Origin: JBEIDK01 sp040383485
Lineage (GTDB): Bacteria > Bacteroidota > Bacteroidia > UBA4408
Direction: 5' to 3'
DNA length: 10,613 nucleotides
Assembly (NCBI GenBank): GCA_040383485.1
Contig: JBEIDK010000116.1
Location: forward strand, 1-10,613
Shown: in pieces, positions 1 through 6,400 of the stretch
Layout: every line of letters starts with the position of its first letter
Position numbering within the stretch: the stretch's first letter is position 1
Program-made: the position numbers and the translations under genes
The notes under the pieces: generated by a model
Database searches by the model: none
Told to the model about the DNA's origin: nothing
The model's input: the letters and a program-made list of their open reading frames with translations, nothing else

Positions 1-219
1 GCTTCTGGTTTAAGTTACTATTACTTCGTAGCTAATATGCTTACATTTACCATTCAGTATTTAATGAAGTTCACTGTAAATGAAACTAAGCTTCATGCTC
101 AAATACAAGAGCAAAAAACTAAACCCGTAAAAAAATCAAGATTCGCCGAGAAGTTGGAGCAAATGCAAAAGCAACAACAGACTATACAATCTCAACAAAA
201 ACAAATAAAGAAAAAGTAG
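1..219 (+). CDS. yidC: Membrane protein insertase YidC, C-terminal end (partial)
   Basis: The open frame runs in from the left edge, so only the last 72 codons are present and the true start lies outside the window. The visible protein begins ASGLSYYYFVANMLTFTIQYL, which matches the last transmembrane helix of YidC (the P/A-SGL-x-x-YY-F-x-x-N pattern). It continues into a strongly basic, glutamine- and lysine-rich cytoplasmic tail ending KQIKKK. YidC/Oxa1 proteins insert and fold inner-membrane proteins, alone or with SecYEG. The basic tail is typical of the family and is thought to contact ribosomes. Bacteroidota YidC proteins commonly carry this kind of K/Q-rich extension. This is the only + strand gene. 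It converges on the - strand operon to its right and is followed 4 nt later by a strong hairpin terminator. Confidence 0.85.
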   Translation, partial: ASGLSYYYFVANMLTFTIQYLMKFTVNETKLHAQIQEQKTKPVKKSRFAEKLEQMQKQQQTIQSQQKQIKKK

Positions 220-223
220 TAAT

Positions 224-254
224 AAAAAAGACCCAGATTTTCTGGGTCTTTTTT
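224..254. terminator. Bidirectional rho-independent terminator between yidC and the converging operon
   Basis: A perfect stem GACCCAGA (230-237) / TCTGGGTC (241-248) has a 3-nt TTT loop. It is flanked by six A residues on the left and six T residues on the right, which extend the stem and give a U-tract on either strand. It lies 4 nt after the yidC stop and about 10 nt beyond the last - strand reading frame (265-372), so it can end transcription from both sides. Confidence 0.9.
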
Positions 255-264
255 ATTTATAACA

Positions 265-372
265 TTAAAGAATAAATATACTTGCGAGGATCATAATAAT
301 GATGATGATGATATACTGCCAAATATCAACAAAGTAGGGATAATATTTCTTTATATTTTCTTTAAGATTCAT
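265..372 (-). CDS. 35-residue single-pass membrane peptide
   Basis: This short frame (ATG at 372-370, TAA at 267-265) encodes 35 residues. It starts MNLKENIKKYYPYFVDIWQY and continues into an isoleucine-rich hydrophobic segment (about residues 21-35, IIIIIIMILASIFIL) that runs to the stop. The N-terminal half is basic and aromatic, so the topology is probably N-in by the positive-inside rule. It starts 6 nt after the stop of the TerB-like gene and ends just before the shared terminator, which fits translation as the last gene of that operon. I do not recognise a family. The spacing and the charged-then-hydrophobic architecture argue for a real gene, but a frame this short could arise by chance. 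The GAT triplet run at 299-311 is simply the reverse of its ATC/ATT isoleucine codons. Confidence 0.5.
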   Translation of the reverse strand: MNLKENIKKYYPYFVDIWQYIIIIIIMILASIFIL

Positions 373-378
373 AAAGAA

Positions 379-729
379 TTATGCCAAATCCCAAAGATTA
401 TATAACTCATTCAAATATTTGTTCTCCTCATTGCTTACCTTTTTATCAGCTAATATTATTTTCATTACAAACTCAAGTAACTTCATTCTTTCCTTTGGTG
501 TTGATTGTCCGTAAAAGTCAATTGCAGATTTACAAAAATGATTGAAGTACAATTCCTCAGGTAGGTTAGCTAAAAGTTGTGTTTCTTCTTCAAGATTACT
601 TAAAAAAGAATAATTTAGTTTTACATATTTACGTATTATTTTTTCTTCTTCATTACTTACAGTGCCATCAACACTAGCCATAATCATTAGCAAGTGATAG
701 CCCGAAAGTGTTTTATTAAATGTAATCAT
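379..729 (-). CDS. TerB-like helical protein
   Basis: This 116-residue, all-helical-looking protein shows the two-half pattern of the TerB/DUF533 fold. The first acidic turn is ASVDGTVSNEEEKII (residues 18-32) and the second is ILADKKVSNEENKYL (92-106). In characterised TerB proteins the equivalent D/E-rich turns bind metal; here D21, E27-E29, D95 and E101-E102 are the candidates. There is no signal peptide, so it is probably cytoplasmic. It lies 5 nt after the secreted hypothetical gene and 6 nt before the 35-residue membrane peptide, so all three look co-transcribed. The name recalls tellurite resistance, but no other ter genes are present and stand-alone TerB domains are widespread. Its role is unknown. 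Confidence 0.65.
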   Translation of the reverse strand: MITFNKTLSGYHLLMIMASVDGTVSNEEEKIIRKYVKLNYSFLSNLEEETQLLANLPEELYFNHFCKSAIDFYGQSTPKERMKLLEFVMKIILADKKVSNEENKYLNELYNLWDLA

Positions 730-734
730 AATGT

Positions 735-1364
735 CTATTTTTTCTTATACCATTGGTTGTATTCATTTACAATTTTTTCTAAATCTTTTTTAGAGTATTC
801 GCCCGAACTTATTTTAGCTGCCAATGCTGGATAATCTTTAAAGTAATCAGCAACATCTTTTTTAAAATTGTAGCTTTCAAAAATAAACCAAGGTTTATCA
901 ATAGCTTTTAAACAACTTATTTTATCATAAATACCTAGAACGCCACTTAAATCACTCGATAAACCATTTAGTTTATAACAAGTAAATAATTTACAAGTAC
1001 CCTTAATTTCAATTTTAATAAATACAAATTTTCTATCTTGAAATTTAGAACGTCCATTGTCTAAACTAAAAATATTGCTTATGGAATAGAAGCAATAATT
1101 AACTTTTTCATATTCAAAACCATATTCTAATATATCAGCAGGGTAGTATCTAATATCGGCTGCAGTGAAAGGATCAATTGCTTTAAAACCCCACTGAAGT
1201 ATGTGAAATTGAATAACTCCTTCATCTGAAATTGGAATGAATACTTTAGTAGATATCTTTTCTTTTGAAGTTTTTTTTATTAAATAACCATCTACTTTAA
1301 TTGTTTTTGATAAGCAAACAATTGAAGCAAGAAATAAAAAATATGTCAAAAGTATTTTTTTCAA
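735..1364 (-). CDS. Secreted hypothetical protein
   Basis: This 209-residue protein begins with a clear signal peptide (residues 1-19: MKK followed by a hydrophobic stretch ending VCLSK), so it is likely exported to the periplasm or cell surface. I see no lipobox at the predicted cleavage site. The body is beta-rich and contains a central motif, DIRYYPADILEYGFEYE (70-86). A short helical C-terminal motif follows (about 172-206: DYFKDYP, AAKISSGEY, KIVNEYNQWY), of a style I associate with lineage-specific Bacteroidota proteins whose function is unknown. It follows the carboxylase gene after 37 nt and precedes the TerB-like gene by 5 nt. I cannot assign a function. Translation from ATG 1364 is supported by the signal peptide beginning exactly there. 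Confidence 0.6.
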   Translation of the reverse strand: MKKILLTYFLFLASIVCLSKTIKVDGYLIKKTSKEKISTKVFIPISDEGVIQFHILQWGFKAIDPFTAADIRYYPADILEYGFEYEKVNYCFYSISNIFSLDNGRSKFQDRKFVFIKIEIKGTCKLFTCYKLNGLSSDLSGVLGIYDKISCLKAIDKPWFIFESYNFKKDVADYFKDYPALAAKISSGEYSKKDLEKIVNEYNQWYKKK

Positions 1365-1401
1365 TTATTGTTGAAATTAAATAACAGAATGCATTTTAAA
1401 A

Positions 1402-3030
1402 CTAAGTTTGAATTACACCAACATTATATCTTTTTTTGCTTGGCTTATGATTTGCTGCTTCAATGCCCATACTGATCCATTTCCTGGTGTCTAAAGGATT
1501 TATTATTGCATCAACCCAAATTCTTGAAGCTGCATAATAGGGGCTAAGCTGTGTGTTGTAGCGGTCAGTTATTTTATCTAACAATTCTTTTTCATCTTCA
1601 GGAGTGATTACTTTACCTTGCGATTTTAAAGATGCTACTTGAATTTGTAAAAGTACTTTTGCAGCTTGTGCACCGCCCATTACAGCTATTTGAGCTGTTG
1701 GCCAAGCAACAATTAAACGAGGGTCATAAGCTTTGCCGCACATAGCGTAATTACCAGCACCATAACTGTTACCTACAATTATTGTAAATTTTGGAACTAC
1801 TGAGTTGCTCATTGCATTTACCATTTTGGCGCCATCTTTAATGATGCCGCCTTGTTCACTGCGGCTGCCAACCATAAATCCTGTAACGTCTTGTAAAAAA
1901 ACCAATGGAATTTTTCGTTGATTGCAATTCATAATAAATCTAGCAGCCTTATCAGCGCTATCACTATAAATTACACCACCAAATTGCATTTCGCCTTTTT
2001 TACTTTTTACAACTTTACGTTGATTAGCTACAATGCCTACTGCCCAGCCATCAATTCGGGCAGTACCGCAAATAATGCTTTGTCCGTATGCATCTTTATA
2101 TTCATCAAACTCTGAGTTATCTACCAATCGATGAATAATGTCACGCATATCATATTGAGCATCTCTTTTTACAGGCAAAATACCTAATATATCATTTTCG
2201 TCAAGCTTCGGTTTTTTTGATTCAGCACGGTCAAAGCCAGCTTTGTCAAATGCACCCATTTTATCAAAAATATTCTTGATTCTATTTAAAGCATCTTTAT
2301 CGTCTTTACATTTATTGTCTGTAACGCCTGAAATTTCGCATTGTGTAGTAGCTCCACCCAATGTTTCATTATCAATTGTTTCGCCAATTGCTGCTTTAAC
2401 TAAATATGATCCGGCAAGAAAAATACTTCCCGTTTTATCTACAATCATGGCTTCATCGCTCATAATTGGTAAGTAGGCGCCACCTGCAACACAACTTCCC
2501 ATTATAGCAGCAATTTGAATAATACCCATGCTACTCATAATTGCATTGTTTCTGAAAATTCTACCAAAGTGTTCCTTATCTGGAAAAATTTCATCTTGCA
2601 TTGGTAAATAAACACCTGCACTGTCTACTAAATAAACAATAGGTAATTTATTTTCGATAGATATTTCCTGAGCACGTAAGTTTTTCTTACCAGTAATTGG
2701 AAACCATGCACCAGCTTTAACAGTGGCATCATTGGCAACCACAATACATTGCTTTTTTTTAATGTAGCCCATTACAACTACAACACCTCCACTAGGGCAA
2801 CCTCCATGTTCAGCATACATTTCATCGCCAGCAAAAGCTGCAATTTCTATCTGCGGCTTATCCTCGTCAAGTAAATATGAAATACGCTCACGCGCAGTCA
2901 TTTTGCCTTCTGAATGCAATTTCTCAATCCTTTTTTCTCCTCCACCTAAATAAACTTTTTCAAGCTTTCGTTCCATTGCAGAAACCATTAGCCTAATACT
3001 GTCCTCATTCTTATTGAATTCTAAATCCAT
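1402..3030 (-). CDS. Acyl-CoA carboxylase, carboxyltransferase (beta) subunit, methylcrotonyl-CoA carboxylase-like
   Basis: This 542-residue enzyme transfers the carboxyl group from biotin to an acyl-CoA. The N-terminal half contains GGGEKRIEKLHSEGKMTARERI (29-50), then YLVDSAGVYLPMQDEIFPD (133-151) and GRIFRNNAIMSSMGI (156-170), and the first oxyanion-hole region GSCVAGGAYLP (178-188). The C-terminal half contains DVTGFMVGSRSEQGGI (381-396), GNSYGAGNYAMCGKAYDPR (420-438) and MGGAQAAKVL (451-460). The DxxFPDxxHFGRIF and NYxMCGxAYDPR signatures and the length resemble the methylcrotonyl-CoA carboxylase branch (leucine degradation) more than propionyl-CoA carboxylase (usually about 510 residues). 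Substrate assignment from sequence is not secure. The biotin carboxylase/biotin carrier partner is not in this window. The gene heads a probable operon with the next three - strand genes. Confidence 0.93.
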   Translation of the reverse strand: MDLEFNKNEDSIRLMVSAMERKLEKVYLGGGEKRIEKLHSEGKMTARERISYLLDEDKPQIEIAAFAGDEMYAEHGGCPSGGVVVVMGYIKKKQCIVVANDATVKAGAWFPITGKKNLRAQEISIENKLPIVYLVDSAGVYLPMQDEIFPDKEHFGRIFRNNAIMSSMGIIQIAAIMGSCVAGGAYLPIMSDEAMIVDKTGSIFLAGSYLVKAAIGETIDNETLGGATTQCEISGVTDNKCKDDKDALNRIKNIFDKMGAFDKAGFDRAESKKPKLDENDILGILPVKRDAQYDMRDIIHRLVDNSEFDEYKDAYGQSIICGTARIDGWAVGIVANQRKVVKSKKGEMQFGGVIYSDSADKAARFIMNCNQRKIPLVFLQDVTGFMVGSRSEQGGIIKDGAKMVNAMSNSVVPKFTIIVGNSYGAGNYAMCGKAYDPRLIVAWPTAQIAVMGGAQAAKVLLQIQVASLKSQGKVITPEDEKELLDKITDRYNTQLSPYYAASRIWVDAIINPLDTRKWISMGIEAANHKPSKKRYNVGVIQT

Positions 3031-3060
3031 AATCCATTTTGGTATTTAAAAGTAACCTTT

Positions 3061-3068
3061 CAAACTTA
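3061..3068 (-). promoter_or_regulatory. Candidate -7 promoter box for the carboxylase operon
   Basis: Read on the - strand this is TAAGTTTG, a full match to the Bacteroidota -7 consensus TAnnTTTG. It ends 30 nt upstream of the carboxylase ATG. I do not see a convincing TTTG -33 element at the usual spacing, so this is a motif-based suggestion. Confidence 0.4.
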
Positions 3069-3154
3069 TGCTTTTATAGATGATTAAAAAAACACTTAAC
3101 AAATAGTTATTAATTAACGATTGTTGAAATCTAAAATACCTTCATGGTTTTAAA

Positions 3155-5224
3155 CTATTCCAGTTTAATTTTATGTGTAATATATTTTCCGCTGAAGTTT
3201 GCTTTTAACAGGTAAACGCCTTTGTCAAGTTCTCTTAAGTCAATTAAAAAATTCTTCTCAGGTGTAATGTTTTCAAAATTTTCGTTTAATATTATTTTTC
3301 CCTGTGCGTCAAAAAGATTCAATTCAAGTTTATTACTTTTTATAAATGACTTAATGTTTATGTAATCGCTTGTTGGGTTAGGATAAAAACTAATGTATGA
3401 TGTAGCGTCCAACTCATCAATGCTACTGTATGATAAGAAGCTAAAGTAAGGTGAAAATTCAGATACGCACCCTAGAGTATCTGAATAATTGACCCTGTAA
3501 AGACCTGCTTGTGCTGGTACTAAATAGTTCTGGTTGGCACCCGAAATAATTGTAGAATTATTATACCATTGATTTCCGTAAAGATTACTTGAATATAAAG
3601 TATCACTATCCATTTGCCTATAAATTACTGGAGTAGTTAAAACCTGAGAAACATATATGGTAAATTGTAACGTATCATAGCAATAACTATCTGTACCTTT
3701 TACGGTATATTTTGTTGTTGTATTTGGTTGCAACACTAATGATGAATCTGTGCTTCCTGTATTCCATAAATAGTTTAATGCACCACTTAAATTGATTTGT
3801 GTGTTACTACCTTTACAAATAGACATATTACCATTAACAGTCAGGGTAGGGGGTGGCAACACAGTGATTGTTTTTGTGATTGTGTTACTAACTCCTGCTT
3901 GATTTGAAACTGTAAGTGAAACTATATAGTTGCCTGGCGATGAAAATTTTATTTCCGGATTTTGAAGGGAAGAGTTTGAAGGATAGCCTCCTTGAATTGT
4001 CCACCACCAAGAGTTTGGATTATTTAGTGAACTATCTTGCAACGTATAATTATAATTCGCGCAAGCCTTTGTAGTATTCATAAAATTGGCAATTGGAATT
4101 TGTACAATACTGCTATCATTTCGTTCATACCAAATTGGTGATGTCCATATTTTATCGCCATCGGCCTCAACAATATATAAGTAGTAGTAGTAATTGCTAC
4201 CATTATTAATTTGATGAGTATAACTTAAATTGCCACTATTTGATATGGAGTTTAGCAATGTTGGCGCAATACCACTGCCAGGAACTCCATAATAAATTGC
4301 AATCGAATTTATTAATTCTCCATCAAGGTCGTTTACTGAGACATTGATGGTTGGGTTACCTGCATTTTTTATAATGCTACCCATTGGTAAATTATTAACT
4401 ACAAAATTTACATGAGTATTCCAATCATCCGATGAATAAAACCTCATCTGACGCATCCCCTCTATGAGTTCGGCCCTATTTAATATAGGAGCCATTATTA
4501 CTAATCTGCCATCACTTTGTCTGTCAAATACTGAGTTATGTGTATCATGGTCTAAGCCCGGACCAACGTGATATCCTTGCTTTAAGGCATCGTTATACCT
4601 TGATAAATATGTAGAAGTAGCAGGATTAGAATACGTATTATTGGTTGAAAATGCAGGACCACTTCTCATAGCCATTCCAACAATTGCGCTGTCTGCAAAT
4701 GTTTTAACTGGCAGGTTTAATATATTATCATAATCGTTACTTTGCGGATGTGCTAAATATGCAAAGGTGTTTTTTTTACGATTAATTGTTTTCCAAAGTT
4801 TAGTATAATTAGCTTCGTCAATGTGAATTTCATTATTAAAATCCCAGCCGCATAATGAATCGAAACCATACAACAAAACATGTCCTCCGCTTGAAATTAC
4901 GCCCCATTCCATGCCGTATAGGGCTACAAATGAACCGTCAATAGTTGCTGAGTCTGCATCATCCAGTCCTTTATCAAAATAATAAGTACCTCTACTTCCT
5001 GCACTGCTATGGTTGTGTTCTGAAATGCCATAAAAGTCTGTATGCAAAGAAAGTTTTGCATACATAAAATCTTGTATTGGTGTTGTCATAAATGAAGTGG
5101 CACTATCTTTATTCCCATCTGAGTAAGAACTGTGAGAATGCAAATTGCCATAATAAAAATTCAGGCTCTGACCAAGACTACCTGTGGCTAACAATAATGT
5201 AAAAGCTAATATTTTTCCAAACAT
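3155..5224 (-). CDS. Secreted PHP-type (CehA/McbA-like) metallohydrolase with PKD/Ig-like modules and T9SS sorting domain
   Basis: This 689-residue protein starts with a signal peptide (1-19, ending SLGQ). A PHP-type metal-dependent hydrolase domain follows (about 22-275), with NLHSHSSYSDG (27-37), YGISEHNH (65-72), YGMEW (103-107), GGHVLLYG (113-120), LAHPQSND (157-164) and GLDHDTH (223-229). These histidines, aspartates and glutamates (H29, H31, D36, E69, H70, E106, H159, H226 and others) would form the metal site. A beta domain (about 280-370), a PKD-like domain (about 376-455, with SPGNYIVSLTVSN) and two Ig-like/adhesion-type modules (about 457-526 and 530-597) come next. The last ~80 residues are a type A T9SS signal: FYPNPTSDYINI (613-624) and DKGVYLLK (667-674). 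It is thus predicted to cross the outer membrane by the type IX system. The substrate is unknown; CehA/McbA relatives act on phosphodiester, phosphate or ester-type bonds. Confidence 0.85.
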   Translation of the reverse strand: MFGKILAFTLLLATGSLGQSLNFYYGNLHSHSSYSDGNKDSATSFMTTPIQDFMYAKLSLHTDFYGISEHNHSSAGSRGTYYFDKGLDDADSATIDGSFVALYGMEWGVISSGGHVLLYGFDSLCGWDFNNEIHIDEANYTKLWKTINRKKNTFAYLAHPQSNDYDNILNLPVKTFADSAIVGMAMRSGPAFSTNNTYSNPATSTYLSRYNDALKQGYHVGPGLDHDTHNSVFDRQSDGRLVIMAPILNRAELIEGMRQMRFYSSDDWNTHVNFVVNNLPMGSIIKNAGNPTINVSVNDLDGELINSIAIYYGVPGSGIAPTLLNSISNSGNLSYTHQINNGSNYYYYLYIVEADGDKIWTSPIWYERNDSSIVQIPIANFMNTTKACANYNYTLQDSSLNNPNSWWWTIQGGYPSNSSLQNPEIKFSSPGNYIVSLTVSNQAGVSNTITKTITVLPPPTLTVNGNMSICKGSNTQINLSGALNYLWNTGSTDSSLVLQPNTTTKYTVKGTDSYCYDTLQFTIYVSQVLTTPVIYRQMDSDTLYSSNLYGNQWYNNSTIISGANQNYLVPAQAGLYRVNYSDTLGCVSEFSPYFSFLSYSSIDELDATSYISFYPNPTSDYINIKSFIKSNKLELNLFDAQGKIILNENFENITPEKNFLIDLRELDKGVYLLKANFSGKYITHKIKLE

Positions 5225-5268
5225 TCGGTTAATATAATTATTAAATTATTGATAAATTAATATTACAG

Positions 5269-5276
5269 CAAACTTA
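5269..5276 (-). promoter_or_regulatory. Candidate -7 promoter box for the PHP metallohydrolase
   Basis: The - strand reads TAAGTTTG, identical to the box ahead of the carboxylase gene and matching TAnnTTTG. It ends 44 nt upstream of the ATG. No clear -33 TTTG was found at the standard distance. Confidence 0.4.
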
Positions 5277-5313
5277 TATATGAATCGACTAATTATTGTA
5301 GAAAAATTTGTTG

Positions 5314-5480
5314 AACCCAGATTAGGCATTTGAAATTCTATTACAACGCAAGACACCTTCAAAATATGAAATAAACAACTTTTTCTCATTAATCATATAT
5401 TCAATATGATTTATTCGTAAAGTTCATATTTTATAGGGCTTTGGCGCTTCACTAAGAACCCCTAACGAGTAATCTGGGTT
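5314..5480. repeat. Inverted repeat AACCCAGATTA flanking a G+C-richer patch
   Basis: AACCCAGATTA at 5314-5324 recurs as its exact reverse complement at 5470-5480. The match extends to 13 of 14 bases when the three preceding bases are included (TTG versus TTC). The two arms enclose about 145 nt, including the G+C-richer segment. A smaller pairing, AACCC (5457-5461) with GGGTT (5476-5480), could fold within the right part. This could be the ends of a decayed element or a structured RNA. Chance cannot be excluded. Confidence 0.35.
5391..5411. repeat. 8-bp AT-rich hairpin
   Basis: AATCATAT (5391-5398) and ATATGATT (5404-5411) are perfect inverted copies around a 5-nt loop. There is no adjacent T-tract of terminator type. 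It might be an operator or may simply reflect AT-rich composition. Confidence 0.3.
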
Positions 5481-5531
5481 GAATGAAATCTCTGAACAAA
5501 AGTTTAAAATTTAGTATGAGTTTATATTAAT

Positions 5532-5569
5532 TGGCTTTGTATAAAATGAAATGTTTTTTAAGAAAGCCA
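5532..5569 (-). repeat. Long-loop hairpin just downstream of the dehydrogenase
   Basis: TGGCTTT (5532-5538) and AAAGCCA (5563-5569) form a perfect 7-bp stem around a 24-nt AT-rich loop that can pair further (AAAA with TTTT). It starts about 8 nt beyond the - strand stop at 5578, where a terminator would be expected, but no U-tract follows. A weak terminator or a 3'-end mRNA structure is possible. Confidence 0.3.
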
Positions 5570-5577
5570 GTATTTGT

Positions 5578-6378
5578 CTAATCTCTCTTTACTCTTCTTA
5601 CTAAAAAGGAGAAAATACTCGGAAAAAATCTTTTTATTTTCACCATTAATAACTCGCTTCTGCCAACAAAAATTTCTTCTTTACCTGCGCTAAGTGCATT
5701 TATTATTTTTTCTGCACATTCTTCTGCAGTCATAGCATTTATATGACTAGCATCAATTATATTATGATTGCTACCATCAGAAAGTATTGCATTGTTTGAT
5801 ACATTAGTTTTTATTTTTCCGGGACAAACAATTAATACACTAATCCCGTTGTTTTCTATTTCTAATCTTAAAGTTTCAAAAAAACCATGAAGCGCATGTT
5901 TTGCCGCACTATATGCACTACGTTGATAAAAACCAAATTTACCAGCAATGCTACTTATTACTGTTATACTTCCACTTTTCTGTTTTATAAAATGTGGTAA
6001 AACCGATTTTGTTAAGGCAACATATGAAAAATAATCTACCTCAAATATTTTTCTGTCTATTTCTAGAGGAGTATCAATAGCCAAACTTCTTTGACTAAAG
6101 CCACCATTATTAATTAAATAGTCGATTCTACCGAACCTTGCTATTACGCTATTAACCCATAAATCTGAATCAGTATTTTTCTCCAAATCAATGGGTAAAA
6201 TATAAAATGAATCTTTATTTAACTGTAGTTTTTTTGCTACTATTTCTAATGCATCTTGTCTTCTGGAAGAAAGCACAATTTTACAACCTTTCTTGGCAAA
6301 TTCACCAACCAAAGCTTCGCCTATACCTGATGATGCACCAGTAATCCAAACTACTTTGTTATGAAATAAATTATTCAG
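5578..6378 (-). CDS. Short-chain dehydrogenase/reductase (SDR), probable CTG start
   Basis: This classical SDR is an NAD(P)(H)-dependent oxidoreductase with unknown substrate. From the proposed start it has 266 residues: the Rossmann motif TGASSGIG (13-20), INNGG (about 89-93, in place of NNAG) and the catalytic set S143, Y156 (YSAAK) and K160, with the usual 13-residue S-to-Y spacing. A C-terminal basic/hydrophobic tail (about 244-266, ending RRVKRD) may touch the membrane. The first ATG/GTG/TTG in this frame is TTG at 6312, which would delete the whole cofactor-binding motif. Reading back, CTG at 6378-6376 gives an N-terminus beginning with M-N-N-L-F-H-N-K-V-V-W, the normal length for this family, and an in-frame TAA (6384-6382) blocks anything further. 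The gene follows the lipoprotein gene by 22 nt, so the two probably share a transcript. Confidence 0.8.
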   Translation of the reverse strand: MNNLFHNKVVWITGASSGIGEALVGEFAKKGCKIVLSSRRQDALEIVAKKLQLNKDSFYILPIDLEKNTDSDLWVNSVIARFGRIDYLINNGGFSQRSLAIDTPLEIDRKIFEVDYFSYVALTKSVLPHFIKQKSGSITVISSIAGKFGFYQRSAYSAAKHALHGFFETLRLEIENNGISVLIVCPGKIKTNVSNNAILSDGSNHNIIDASHINAMTAEECAEKIINALSAGKEEIFVGRSELLMVKIKRFFPSIFSFLVRRVKRD

Positions 6379-6400
6379 CTTTTAAATGATATGTAGAAAA

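Larger units (their letters stand above)
5225..5577. other. 353-nt intergenic stretch with inverted repeats
   Basis: No convincing gene is present. Reading across, it holds a promoter-like box near the PHP gene (5269-5276); the sequence AACCCAGATTA at 5314-5324, repeated inverted at 5470-5480; an 8-bp AT-rich hairpin (5391-5411); a patch richer in G+C than its surroundings (about 5437-5480); and a long-loop hairpin just after the dehydrogenase stop (5532-5569). On the - strand, codons around 5489-5424 read like a short protein end (NPDYSLGVLSEAPKPYKI then stop), but no start codon or family supports a gene. It may be a relic. Confidence 0.5.

Noticed and set aside
299..311. GAT/ATG triplet run that looks like a microsatellite
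   Set aside because: On the - strand it is simply the ATC/ATT isoleucine codon run of the 35-residue membrane peptide.
379..729. Tellurite-resistance locus
   Set aside because: Only a TerB-like domain is present. No terA, terC, terD, terE or terZ neighbours exist, and stand-alone TerB-fold proteins have other or unknown roles.
1918..2476. Two + strand reading frames (1918-2115 and 2243-2476) inside the carboxylase gene
   Set aside because: Both are antisense to a strongly conserved enzyme gene and have no family features, promoter or operon context.
5424..5489. Short - strand peptide end (NPDYSLGVLSEAPKPYKI) as a gene
   Set aside because: No start codon within a supportable frame, no recognised family and no operon context; kept only as a possible relic in the intergenic description.
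6310..6312. TTG at 6312 as the start of the dehydrogenase
   Set aside because: It would remove the TGASSGIG cofactor motif and first beta strand that are intact and in frame upstream.
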